A stretch of 28,451 nucleotides of DNA from Bacillota bacterium (GCA_023410535.1 JAEYPR010000033.1:1-28451); one strand, 5' to 3'; positions 8,547 to 16,753 are shown, numbered from the stretch's first letter. Notes: generated by a model from the sequence alone, not told the origin. Translations and numbers: made by a program.

Positions 8547-8564
8547 GTTGTGCGATTCCTTTCG

Positions 8565-8601
8565 AATATTTCCAAATATTGCGCTGAATGATTTATTTCA
8601 A
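8565..8601 (-). promoter_or_regulatory. Promoter/operator candidate for the pectin methylesterase
   Basis: On the reverse strand TTGAAA (complement of 8596-8601) is followed after 17 bases by TATTTG, a weak -10. The perfect inverted repeat AATATTT-CC-AAATATT (8565-8580) overlaps this -10 and ends shortly before the ribosome binding site, a classical repressor position. The sequence TCCAAATATT recurs at 341-350 upstream of the first lyase. Confidence 0.35.
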
Positions 8602-9024
8602 CAACGGGTTTGAAAAACCTTTGGTCCAATCGTTGATTTTTTGGCCGGAATTGTAAAAGAAAGATCAGTGACGCCGGTATTTATCTGCATAAACTGCTCC
8701 TTGGGATAGAATTTGCTTTTTAATACTTGAGAATGGTGAAAAAGGCAAGATATGAAGCGATTTTTTTCAAACATTTCGATATAATATGAATTGCATTAAT
8801 TTTCCACAAAAGGAAATTAATCATACCAACGGCCAAGGAATGGAATGGAGGTGGTCCCAAAAAGGCTTGCTCAACCCAGTCGATGGAGGGAAGTGATAAG
8901 GTAACTGTTTACATTGTGAGAAATGGGATAATTAGATGGATCTTTGGAATTGTTCCATGGGATATTCTGTAATAATTATGTCAATTCGCAACGAGTCGTG
9001 ACACAAACATTAAGGGAGGAATAC
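8602..9024. other. Non-coding region between divergent pectinase genes
   Basis: No gene is evident. A TATAAT at 8780-8785 lacks a good -35. It is followed by an imperfect inverted repeat ATTAATTTTCC/GGAAATTAAT (8795-8821) that would fold in the leader RNA. A second candidate -10, TGGGATAAT (8924-8932), lies closer to the lyase at 9025. GGTTT-GAA-AAACC near 8607-8619 is another small inverted repeat. Confidence 0.4.
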
Positions 9025-10719
9025 ATGTTGAAAAAACTGTTTTTTCTGCTATTTCTCGTAACGGTTGCGGCGCTTTTCTGGGCCGGTCAACATTTTGTCG
9101 ACGCCGCGACATTGCTCAGCGATGATTTTGAAGACGGTAATTCAACCGGTTGGAGTACTTCCAGCGGCTCTTGGTCGGTGGTGACCGATGGGAGCAAGGT
9201 GTATAAACAGTCCAGCACCTCTGCAAGCGCTTATTCCTATACCGGGACCTCGTCTTGGGCTGATTATTCGGTCCAAGCGCGGGTCAAAGCGTTGAGTTTT
9301 AACGGCAGCGCCCGAACCTTCGGAGTAACCGCCCGGTATTCGAGCACCAGCAACTACTACTACTTAACATTGGGAAACGACAATAAACTGAGTCTTGGCA
9401 AAAAGTCCAGCAGCGGCAGCGCAGTCCTGGTTTCGAAGACCATTACCGTGACCACGGGTACCTGGTATACTCTGAAACTGGTTGTCAACGGCAGTCAATT
9501 GCAGGGTTATGTTGACGGCGTGTTGCAATTGTCCGGGACCGATTCAGCGTTGAAGACAGGGAAAAGCGGTTTGTTAGCGCTTTATACCAGTGCCGAATTT
9601 GATGATGTCTTGGTCGACGGAACGGTTTTGCCGACACCGACATCAACTGCTACTCCAGTTGTAACAGTTAGACCGACTGCCACCCCGACCGCCATCGTGT
9701 CGATCCCGCCGACGGCGACACCGACCCCAACTGCGACGACCATTCCGGGTCCGACCCCAACCCTGCCGCCGGTCGGTCAACCGGATTTCAGCCCGATTGG
9801 TTTCTGTAATGACGGCAGCATCATCACCGGCGGCGCGGCCGGACCGACCGTTTATGTTTCCAGCGCGGAACAATTGGCCCAATACGCTGATATCGAAGGA
9901 CCGTATACGATTTATATCACTGCCTCTTTCAATCTCTCCGGGATGAGCGCCCATATCCGCTCCAACAAAACCGTGATCGGTTTGGGAAATATCACCCTCT
10001 CCGGAGGCGGATTGTATCTGTACCGCTCCAAAAACGTGATCATCCGCAATCTGACGATTACCGGTTCCAGTGAGGACAATATCGGAATTCACTACTCGGA
10101 TCATATCTGGATTGATCATTGCACGTTCAGCAATTCGACGGACGGTAATGTCGATATGACCCAAGGCTCCGATTATATCACCATATCTTGGTGCAAATTC
10201 TATTACACCGAAGATAACGGTCATAATTTCGTCAATTTAATCGCCGCCAATGATGCGGATAACAATACGCAATATCATATTACCTTCCATCACAATTGGT
10301 GGGGCGAGCTCTGCCGCGAACGGATGCCGTCGGTACGTTTCGGCCGCGTTCACATTTATAACAACTATTACAATGCGCCGGGAAACAGCTATTGCGCCCG
10401 TACTCGAATTGGCGCGGAGCTAATTGTAGAGAACAATTATTATGAAAACGTCCTAAATCCTTGGGAGCAATATGTCACCGGCACCGGAACGCAAGGCAAA
10501 CTTTATGCCGCCGGCAATAACGTGGGCTTCCTGGAAAACGCTTACGGTGTAACCTGGTCGGGGACGATCAACCATAAAGATGGAACGGTAACCAATATGG
10601 TTCCCGGCACTGATGCGGTTTTTACAACCCCCTACACCTACCGGCTTGATAATGCTTTGAATGTGAAAAATATCGTCTTAACCCATGCCGGAGCCGGCAA
10701 AGGACCGTTTGCCCAATAA
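9025..10719 (+). CDS. Secreted pectate lyase, PL1 family (variant active site), with N-terminal jelly-roll module
   Basis: Third PL1 enzyme, 564 residues. The ATG at 9025 follows AAGGGAGGA with good spacing and yields MLKKLFFLLFLVTVAALFW, a typical signal peptide; longer in-frame starts (8944) lack a ribosome binding site. Module order matches the sister genes: signal (to about 28), jelly-roll-like module (about 30-199), Thr/Pro linker, PL1 domain. Present: IWIDHCTFSNSTDGNVD, SDYITISW, HHNWWGELCRERMPSVRFG and HIYNNYY. The position that is Lys in the two other lyases (HYKTSLLG, HNKVLLIA) reads NGHNFVNLIAA here, so the substrate-contacting Lys is missing; such His/Asn variants occur in some PL1 subgroups. 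Ends at its own terminator. Confidence 0.88.
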   Translation: MLKKLFFLLFLVTVAALFWAGQHFVDAATLLSDDFEDGNSTGWSTSSGSWSVVTDGSKVYKQSSTSASAYSYTGTSSWADYSVQARVKALSFNGSARTFGVTARYSSTSNYYYLTLGNDNKLSLGKKSSSGSAVLVSKTITVTTGTWYTLKLVVNGSQLQGYVDGVLQLSGTDSALKTGKSGLLALYTSAEFDDVLVDGTVLPTPTSTATPVVTVRPTATPTAIVSIPPTATPTPTATTIPGPTPTLPPVGQPDFSPIGFCNDGSIITGGAAGPTVYVSSAEQLAQYADIEGPYTIYITASFNLSGMSAHIRSNKTVIGLGNITLSGGGLYLYRSKNVIIRNLTITGSSEDNIGIHYSDHIWIDHCTFSNSTDGNVDMTQGSDYITISWCKFYYTEDNGHNFVNLIAANDADNNTQYHITFHHNWWGELCRERMPSVRFGRVHIYNNYYNAPGNSYCARTRIGAELIVENNYYENVLNPWEQYVTGTGTQGKLYAAGNNVGFLENAYGVTWSGTINHKDGTVTNMVPGTDAVFTTPYTYRLDNALNVKNIVLTHAGAGKGPFAQ

Positions 10720-10749
10720 GCGCGGATTAAGCAATTGCCGGTAAAGACG

Positions 10750-10785
10750 AGCTGCCCCGCTACATGTACGGGGCAGCTTTGTTTG
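10750..10785 (+). terminator. Rho-independent terminator after third PL1 lyase
   Basis: AGCTGCCCCG (10750-10759) pairs with CGGGGCAGCT (10769-10778); the loop holds the palindrome TACATGTA, and TTGTTT follows. Confidence 0.85.
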
Positions 10786-11062
10786 GTGTAAGAGACGGGT
10801 CAAAGAATGCCAGATCGTTCGGTTAGATAAAAGTTAATTGCTGGGGCCGGGAGGAATCATCCCCAAACGGCGAATCAATTATTATAAAAATTCCAATCAT
10901 GAGTTTTTTTATGCATTAGCAAGTTCTTCTTTTGGTTGCGCTTTCTTTCGTTTCGCTTCGGTATGTTTCGTTTGTTTTCGTTTTTGGTGATTTAATTTGA
11001 ATTTTTTTATGAAACTCCAGCGTTTGAAATGCGAGTATATTTATAATTTTTACCGTTGTTAC
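10786..11062. other. Non-coding region with a long pyrimidine-rich tract
   Basis: No gene seen. Positions about 10924-10987 are almost all T and C with G, with repeated TTTCG/TTTCGTTT words, and T7ATG occurs twice (about 10904 and 11002). The bias is strongly strand-asymmetric and lies directly upstream of the mgl promoter. Confidence 0.4.
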
Positions 11063-11091
11063 TTGTTTTTAACAATTGCGGGTGCTATCAT
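11063..11091 (+). promoter_or_regulatory. Promoter of the mgl operon
   Basis: TTGTTT (11063-11068), 17-base spacer, TATCAT (11086-11091) preceded by TGC, which makes an extended -10. Transcription would start near 11098, about 50 bases before the mglB start. Confidence 0.5.
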
Positions 11092-11149
11092 AAAAAGAGG
11101 TGATTGGTGATACACCAACCAATGTATTAAAATTTAGGAGGGAACATTT

Positions 11150-12157
11150 TTGAAGAAGACAGTTGTTTTTGCTCTAGTGGCAGCAGTTGTGATTCTCGTT
11201 TCCGGAGTTCTGGCATTCGCCGCAACGAACGTTACAATTGGTTGTGCGATCTACAAGTTTGACGACACCTTTATGACCGGTGTTCGCAATGCCATCATCG
11301 GTGCTTCCGCGCAAAAAGCGAAAGTGGATATGGTTGACAGTCAAAATTCCCAACCGACTCAAAATGATAAAGTTGACCTTTTCATCACCAAAAAAGTGAA
11401 CGCTTTGGCAATTAATCCGGTAGACCGCACTGCGGCCGGCGTGATTATCGACAAAGCGAAGAAAGCCAATACCCCGGTTGTCTTCTTTAACCGTGAACCG
11501 CTTGCAGAAGATATGAAAAAATGGGATAAAGTTTATTATGTCGGCGCCAAAGCCGAGCAATCCGGCGTCATCGAAGGCCAATTGGTCGTCGATTATTGGA
11601 AATCGCATCCGGCAGCCGATAAAAACAAAGACGGTGTTTTACAGTATGTCATGCTCAAAGGCGAACCCGGCCATCAAGACGCTGAGCTTCGGACCAAATT
11701 CTCCATCAAAACCATTGAAGACAACGGCATTAAAGTTCAAAAACTGGCTGAAGATACCGCAATGTGGGATCGGGTGAAAGGCCAAGAGAAGATGGCTGCT
11801 TTCCTCGCCGCTCACGGTGATAAGATTGAAGTCGTGTTAGCCAACAACGACGACATGGCGCTCGGAGCCATCGAAGCGTTGAAAGCCGCCGGTTATTTCA
11901 AAGGCAGCAAATATATGCCGGTTGTCGGCGTTGACGCTACCGCTCCTGGAATCAAAGCGCTGCAAGACGGCACCATGCTCGGTACGGTTTTGAACGACGC
12001 GAAGAATCAAGGAAAAGCTACCTTTAATGTCGCGTATGTCCTTGCCCAAGGCAAAGTTCCCACCAAAGTTGCCACCGGTTATGACATCACCGATGGCAAA
12101 TATGTCTGGGTTCCGTATAAGAAGATCACCAAAGCCAATATCAACGACGCGAAATAA
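11150..12157 (+). CDS. mglB: Galactose/glucose-type ABC transporter substrate-binding protein
   Basis: Extracytoplasmic sugar receptor that delivers hexose to the MglAC transporter. 335 residues, the usual length for MglB. Features: signal peptide about 1-25 ending LAFA, the periplasmic-binding fold, INPVDRTAAGVIIDKA and FNREP of the galactose-binding group, an EF-hand-like Ca2+ loop DKNKDGVLQY as in E. coli MglB, and NNDDMALGAIEALKAAG plus VVGVDAT. The start is TTG, with AGGAGGGA seven bases upstream. The signal peptide has no lipobox cysteine, so the protein should be soluble or anchored by its uncleaved signal, which is odd for a monoderm. It is the first gene of mglBAC; a hairpin follows it. 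Confidence 0.9.
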   Translation: MKKTVVFALVAAVVILVSGVLAFAATNVTIGCAIYKFDDTFMTGVRNAIIGASAQKAKVDMVDSQNSQPTQNDKVDLFITKKVNALAINPVDRTAAGVIIDKAKKANTPVVFFNREPLAEDMKKWDKVYYVGAKAEQSGVIEGQLVVDYWKSHPAADKNKDGVLQYVMLKGEPGHQDAELRTKFSIKTIEDNGIKVQKLAEDTAMWDRVKGQEKMAAFLAAHGDKIEVVLANNDDMALGAIEALKAAGYFKGSKYMPVVGVDATAPGIKALQDGTMLGTVLNDAKNQGKATFNVAYVLAQGKVPTKVATGYDITDGKYVWVPYKKITKANINDAK

Positions 12158-12176
12158 ACTGTGATTTATTAAAGGC

Positions 12177-12210
12177 AGGGGGGCAAAAATGCTAAATTGC
12201 CCCCTTGTTT
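12177..12210 (+). terminator. Intra-operon hairpin (leaky terminator) after mglB
   Basis: GGGGGCAA (12179-12186) pairs with TTGCCCCC (12197-12204), followed by TTGTTTT. Its place between the binding-protein gene and the ATPase gene is typical for partial termination or 3'-end protection that keeps binding protein in excess. Confidence 0.75.
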
Positions 12211-12242
12211 TATAGTATTTATTGCACTCAGGGGGCGTTACA

Positions 12243-13757
12243 ATGAGTGAAAAAGAATTTCTCCTTGAAATGAATAACATCTCCAAAGAGTTTCCCGGTG
12301 TAAAAGCGCTTGACGATGTGACCTTAAAAGTACGTCCGGGTACTGTTCATGCATTGATGGGTGAAAACGGGGCCGGCAAATCCACCTTAATGAAGTGTCT
12401 GTTTGGAATTTACAAACCGGATGCCGGAGAGATTATTTTAGACGGTCGCTCGGAAGTGATTAACGCTCCGCAAGACGCCTTAGAAAAAGGGATCTCAATG
12501 ATTCACCAGGAGTTGCATCCGGTACCCTTCCGAAATGTTATGGAGAATATTTGGCTGGGACGGTTTCCGTTAAAACGGTTCGGTCCGTTTCAGTTTATTG
12601 ATCATAAAAAAATGGCCCAAGATACGGTGGAGCTTTTTCAGAGTCTGGATATGGATATTCAACCAAAAGCGATCGCCGGAAATATGTCGGTTTCAAAGCT
12701 GCAATCCATGGAAATTGCCAAAGCTGTCTCCTATCACTCAAAGGTGATTATCATGGACGAACCGACCTCATCGTTAACCGAAAATGAAGTGGAACACCTT
12801 TTCAGAATTATTGGCGACTTAAAACAACAAGGTGTTGCAATTATTTATATTTCGCACAAGATGGAAGAGATCTTGCAGATCTCCGATGAAGTAACCATCA
12901 TGCGGGACGGCAAGAAAGTCGGGACTTGGCCCGCTGCCGAGTTGACCAATGAATTGATTATCGCCCGGATGGTCGGTCGCGATTTGACCAATCGTTTTCC
13001 GGAACGTCGTAATGTTCCGGGCGATGTGGTTTTGAAAGTCGCGGGACTGACCTCGCCGCAACCCCGTTCATTTCAAAATATTTCGTTCGAGCTTCGCAAA
13101 GGCGAAATTTTAGGGATTGGCGGCCTGGTGGGAGCGCAACGGACCGAGTTGATTGAAGCCCTCTTTGGATTACGCGCCATTCAGTCCGGCAATATTTATC
13201 TCAATGGGCAATTGGTGAAGATTCGTTCGTCGGAACAGGCGATCCGCCATAAAATAGCGCTGTTAACCGAGGAACGGCGTGTGACCGGAATCTTTCCGGT
13301 ACTCTCGGTATTGGAGAATGCGCTCATCGCCAATCTGGGCCGTTACGTCAGTTACGGACTGCTTGATGAGAAAGCCCGCCGCGACGATGCCGACAACAGC
13401 GTCAATCGGCTCCGGGTTAAAACCCCGTCCTTGAAAACCCTGATCAAAGATTTGTCCGGCGGTAATCAGCAGAAAGTGTTGTTTGCCCGATGGTTGCTGA
13501 CGGAACCGGAAATCCTGTTGCTGGATGAGCCGACCCGCGGCATCGATGTGGGCGCTAAATATGAGATTTATAACATTATTACGGAATTGGCCCAACAAGG
13601 GAAGAGTATCATTATGATCTCATCGGAAATGCCGGAGCTTTTAGGAATGTCCGACCGGATCATGGTGATGTGCGAAGGGCGTCTGGCAGGGATCGTCGAA
13701 GGCAAAGACGCCACCCAAGAAGCAATCATGCGCCTGGCAACGCAGTTTATGGCATAA
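12243..13757 (+). CDS. mglA: Sugar ABC transporter ATP-binding protein, tandem ABC domains
   Basis: ATPase of the galactose-type importer, 504 residues from the ATG at 12243, which follows AGGGGGC with proper spacing; the TTG at 12222 has none. Two ABC domains: the first with GENGAGKSTLMK (Walker A), a Q-loop near IHQE, VSKLQSMEIAKA as signature and VIIMDEPTSSL (Walker B); the second with a degenerate Walker A (GGLVGAQRTELIE) as usual in MglA/RbsA/XylG, a canonical LSGGNQQKV signature and LLLDEPTRGIDVGAK. This asymmetry is a hallmark of the CUT2 class. It overlaps nothing and is followed by mglC after 18 bases. Confidence 0.93.
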   Translation: MSEKEFLLEMNNISKEFPGVKALDDVTLKVRPGTVHALMGENGAGKSTLMKCLFGIYKPDAGEIILDGRSEVINAPQDALEKGISMIHQELHPVPFRNVMENIWLGRFPLKRFGPFQFIDHKKMAQDTVELFQSLDMDIQPKAIAGNMSVSKLQSMEIAKAVSYHSKVIIMDEPTSSLTENEVEHLFRIIGDLKQQGVAIIYISHKMEEILQISDEVTIMRDGKKVGTWPAAELTNELIIARMVGRDLTNRFPERRNVPGDVVLKVAGLTSPQPRSFQNISFELRKGEILGIGGLVGAQRTELIEALFGLRAIQSGNIYLNGQLVKIRSSEQAIRHKIALLTEERRVTGIFPVLSVLENALIANLGRYVSYGLLDEKARRDDADNSVNRLRVKTPSLKTLIKDLSGGNQQKVLFARWLLTEPEILLLDEPTRGIDVGAKYEIYNIITELAQQGKSIIMISSEMPELLGMSDRIMVMCEGRLAGIVEGKDATQEAIMRLATQFMA

Positions 13758-13775
13758 TTGAAGGAGGGTACGGCA

Positions 13776-14783
13776 ATGGATTTGAAAAAGGTCACCAGTT
13801 TCATTTATCAGAATGCAATTTATTTTGTTTTATTAGCCTTGGTCGTTGTAATGGCGTTTATTGATCCGCGGATCATCCAGATCACTTGTTTGCGCGATAT
13901 TTTATTACAGTCGTCAACGCGGATGATCATCGCCTTGGGCGCGGTTTTTGCCATTTTAACCGCCGGCGCCGATCTCTCGGCCGGACGGATGGTGGGTTTG
14001 GCGGCGGTCATTTCGGCTTCCATGTTGCAAGCCCCGGATTATCTCCGGTTGTTTTTTCCGGGATTGCCCCATCTGCCGTTGGTCATACCGATTTTACTGG
14101 CGATCGGCGCCTGTACGTTTTTTGGTTTTATCAACGGGTTTATCGTCGCCCGTTTTAGTGTGCCGCCCTTTATCGCCACATTGGGCACGATGGTTATCAT
14201 TTATGGCATCAACTCGATCTATTTTGATATGCCGCCGAACCAATCCCAACCGATTGGCGGTCTGCGGACCGACTTTACCAATTTGGGATCGGGCGCCATT
14301 GGGAGCGGCGAGTTTTCCATACCGTATATCGTGATCATTGCCGTGGTTGTCACGGTGTTGATGTGGGTGCTATTAAACAAGACCCGCTTTGGCAAAAACA
14401 CCTATGCGATTGGCGGTAACGTCAATGCGGCCCGGGTCTCCGGGATCAATGTCGGCAAGACCATCATCATGATGTATACCATCGCCGGCGCGTTATACGG
14501 TTTGGCCGGCGTGTTGGAGGCAGCCCGGACCGGTGGCGCCACCAATAACTATGGCAACGGCTATGAGCTTGACGCCATCGCCGCGTGCGTTGTCGGCGGC
14601 GTCTCCACCACCGGCGGGATCGGTTCGGTCCCTGGCATTGCCGCCGGTGTCCTGATCTTCGGAGTGATCAACTATGGCTTGACCTTCATCGGCTTAAACC
14701 CCTATTGGCAAATGATTATCAAAGGGCTCATCATCGTTAGCGCCGTGGCAGTGGATATCCGGAAGTACCTGGCGAAGAAATAA
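13776..14783 (+). CDS. mglC: Sugar ABC transporter permease, galactose type
   Basis: CUT2-class membrane permease that forms the channel for the sugar, 335 residues (E. coli MglC is 336). Very hydrophobic with eight to ten likely membrane segments. Recognisable: GAVFAILTAGADLSAGRMVGL near the N-terminal third, FINGFIVARFSVPPFIATLGT, GGNVNAARVSGINV before the EAA-like coupling loop, and the terminal GVINYGLTFIGLNPYWQMIIKG. The ATG at 13776 is preceded by AAGGAGGG; the TTG at 13758 directly follows the mglA stop and is less likely. Ends 35 bases before a terminator that closes the operon. Confidence 0.93.
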   Translation: MDLKKVTSFIYQNAIYFVLLALVVVMAFIDPRIIQITCLRDILLQSSTRMIIALGAVFAILTAGADLSAGRMVGLAAVISASMLQAPDYLRLFFPGLPHLPLVIPILLAIGACTFFGFINGFIVARFSVPPFIATLGTMVIIYGINSIYFDMPPNQSQPIGGLRTDFTNLGSGAIGSGEFSIPYIVIIAVVVTVLMWVLLNKTRFGKNTYAIGGNVNAARVSGINVGKTIIMMYTIAGALYGLAGVLEAARTGGATNNYGNGYELDAIAACVVGGVSTTGGIGSVPGIAAGVLIFGVINYGLTFIGLNPYWQMIIKGLIIVSAVAVDIRKYLAKK

Positions 14784-14818
14784 CGGTATGGATTTATGCC
14801 TGAACGTTGCAACGGAGC

Positions 14819-14857
14819 GGAACTGAGTGCCATACTCAGTTCCTCGTTTGCTTTATT
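14819..14857 (+). terminator. Terminator of the mglBAC operon
   Basis: GGAACTGAGT and ACTCAGTTCC (14819-14843) form a perfect 10-base-pair stem with loop GCCAT, followed by TCGTTTGCTTTATTT. It lies before the start of the next gene and shows that a start of that gene at 14807 is wrong. Confidence 0.75.
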
Positions 14858-14884
14858 TGGGAAAATTACGAAGAGGTGATGATC

Positions 14885-15874
14885 TTGGATTACCGGCCCC
14901 ATTCCGAGCGGTATCAAGCAATGCGTTACCAGCGCTCTGGGCGGAGCGGCCTGAAATTGCCGGCGATTTCGTTGGGACTCTGGCATAACTTCGGTGACGT
15001 GACGCTGTTTGAAAACAGCCGGGCCATGATCCGGCGAGCTTTTGATCTGGGAATAACCCATTTTGATCTGGCGAATAATTATGGGCCGCCGCCCGGAGCC
15101 GCCGAAGCAAACTTCGGCCGAATTTTAAAGCAGGATCTGTTGCCGTATCGCGATGAATTGATCATCGCGACCAAAGCTGGGTATCTAATGTGGCCGGGTC
15201 CGTACGGGGATTGGGGTTCGCGCAAATATCTCCGGGCCAGTCTGGACCAAAGTTTAAAGCGGCTGGGCGTAGAGTATGTCGATATTTTTTATCATCACCG
15301 CCCTGATCCGGAGACGCCGCTGGCAGAAACCATGGCAACGCTGGCGGAAGCGGTCCGACAGGGGAAAGCGCTTTATGTCGGTCTCTCCAATTATCAACCG
15401 GCCGAAGCCCGTCAAGCCTTTCAAATTTTACAGGAGTTGGGGACGCCTTGTGTGATCCATCAACCGTCGTACTCCATGGTTAATCGCTGGGTTGAGGAGG
15501 GCTTGCTCGATCTTTTAGACGCCGCCGGAGTGGGCTGTATCGCTTTTTCGCCGTTGGCCAAAGGGTTACTGACCGACCGCTATCTTGCCGGGATTCCGAC
15601 CGACTCGCGGGCTGCCGGACCCAGCGTGTTTTTAAAAGCCGAAGATATTACCCCCGCGAAATTGGAAAAGGTGCGGCGCTTAAATCAGTTGGCGCAGGAA
15701 CGGGGGCAAAGTCTGGCGCAAATGGCGTTAGCCTGGGTGCTGCGCGGACAACGGGTCACCTCGGTATTGATCGGCGCCAGCAAAGTCAGTCAGATCGACG
15801 ATTGTGTGAAGGCCTTGGATTTTTTAGATTTCAGCGCGGCGGAATTGGCGTTGATCGAATCCATTTTAGAATGA
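14885..15874 (+). CDS. yghZ: Aldo/keto reductase, YghZ/GpR (L-glyceraldehyde 3-phosphate reductase) type
   Basis: NADPH-dependent reductase of the AKR superfamily; E. coli YghZ reduces L-glyceraldehyde 3-phosphate and methylglyoxal. Very close to YghZ through SLGLWHNFGDV, AFDLGITHFDLANNYGPPPG, TKAGYLMWPGPYGDWGSRKYL, QSLKRLGVEYVDIFYHHR and SVLIGAS. The catalytic Asp/Tyr (DLANNYG), Lys (TKAGY) and His (YHHR) are in place. The TTG at 14885 is eight bases from AGAGG (14872-14876); the ATG at 14879 is in frame but only two bases from it, so either could be used. It lies downstream of the mgl terminator, so it may depend on readthrough or its own weak promoter. 329 residues, slightly shorter than YghZ (346). 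Confidence 0.9.
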   Translation: MDYRPHSERYQAMRYQRSGRSGLKLPAISLGLWHNFGDVTLFENSRAMIRRAFDLGITHFDLANNYGPPPGAAEANFGRILKQDLLPYRDELIIATKAGYLMWPGPYGDWGSRKYLRASLDQSLKRLGVEYVDIFYHHRPDPETPLAETMATLAEAVRQGKALYVGLSNYQPAEARQAFQILQELGTPCVIHQPSYSMVNRWVEEGLLDLLDAAGVGCIAFSPLAKGLLTDRYLAGIPTDSRAAGPSVFLKAEDITPAKLEKVRRLNQLAQERGQSLAQMALAWVLRGQRVTSVLIGASKVSQIDDCVKALDFLDFSAAELALIESILE

Positions 15875-15898
15875 TAGCGCGCTATGCAGACCAATTAC

Positions 15899-15935
15899 AA
15901 AAGACGGTAGCGGAGAAGCCCGCACCGTCTTTTTT
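15899..15935. terminator. Bidirectional terminator between convergent genes
   Basis: AAAAGACGGT (15899-15908) pairs with ACCGTCTTTT (15924-15933), with a T-run on the + strand and A/T-rich sequence on the other. It separates the aldo/keto reductase from the convergent LysM gene. Confidence 0.85.
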
Positions 15936-15940
15936 CGCGC

Positions 15941-16753
15941 TCAACCACAAGCAGTAATATCGCTCCGCAATAAGGCGGTTCCTTGCGCTCCGGTACTGCT
16001 GTTGAAGGGGCGAATCTCCACCGTGTCGCCGACAATCGGCGGGTACGTGGTAATGATGGTACCGGCCCAAGTGGTTAATTGATTGCCAAAGTTGGAAGAG
16101 ACCAAGCGGATATTGACCGTTGCCCTTGGAGAAGCGGGATCATCGGTGATCAGGTTTAGAACGCCGATATAAGAGTTATAATTGCCAAGGCTTGCCGGAT
16201 CGGGGAGAGGGGCGGCGGCGATGGTGTAGGCCCGGGTGCTCATGGCGACTTGCCGGATGGTAACGGAACCAATCGGAATATCCGCCGCGCCTGGGATGGC
16301 CGATAGAACCGGTTGAATTAAGGAGCAGACCGGGGTGCGGATCAATACCGGTTGCGGAGTTGGCGCACCACCCGGAATACAGACGGTTTGCCCGATTACT
16401 AAACGGCTGGGGTCAACGTTAGGGTTGGCGTTGATCAACGCCTGCACGCTTATACCGTAGCGGGAGGCTAATGCATAAAACGTATCGCCGGCTTGAATGG
16501 CGTAACTGGTCCCGCCAGGACAACTCCCCGGGGTTGGGGTTGGTGAAGTCCCGGGAACGCAGATCACTTGTCCGACTTGGAGCTGGTTGGGATTGATCCC
16601 GGGATTTAATGCGGTAATTGCCGTCACCGTTGTCCGTAACCGCTGGGCAATGGTGTACAGGGTATCGCCGGATCGGATTGTGTAAGCCGACGAGCCGGCC
16701 GGGCACGGGGGATCGACTTCGGGATAAAAATAATTTCCGTAGATCGACATCAT
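15941..16753 (-). CDS. LysM-domain protein with unassigned C-terminal domain
   Basis: Glycan-binding protein of 270 residues. Two LysM repeats: about 24-66 (YTIRSGDTLYTIAQRL ... GQVICVPG) and about 83-127 (YAIQAGDTFYALASRYG ... GQTVCIPGG), joined by a short Thr-Pro linker. Residues about 135-270 form a beta-rich, Thr/Ser-rich segment I do not recognise. No signal peptide is visible (MMSIYGNYFYPEVDPPCPAG), a pattern found in LysM proteins that are deposited on the spore from the mother cell, so a spore-coat role is a reasonable inference but not shown. AAGGA is seven bases before ATG 16753; ATG 16750 also fits. Confidence 0.85.
   Translation of the reverse strand: MMSIYGNYFYPEVDPPCPAGSSAYTIRSGDTLYTIAQRLRTTVTAITALNPGINPNQLQVGQVICVPGTSPTPTPGSCPGGTSYAIQAGDTFYALASRYGISVQALINANPNVDPSRLVIGQTVCIPGGAPTPQPVLIRTPVCSLIQPVLSAIPGAADIPIGSVTIRQVAMSTRAYTIAAAPLPDPASLGNYNSYIGVLNLITDDPASPRATVNIRLVSSNFGNQLTTWAGTIITTYPPIVGDTVEIRPFNSSTGAQGTALLRSDITACG

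Noticed and set aside
14807..14884. Upstream start of the aldo/keto reductase
   Set aside because: It would include the mgl terminator hairpin in coding sequence, and the extra residues do not match YghZ.
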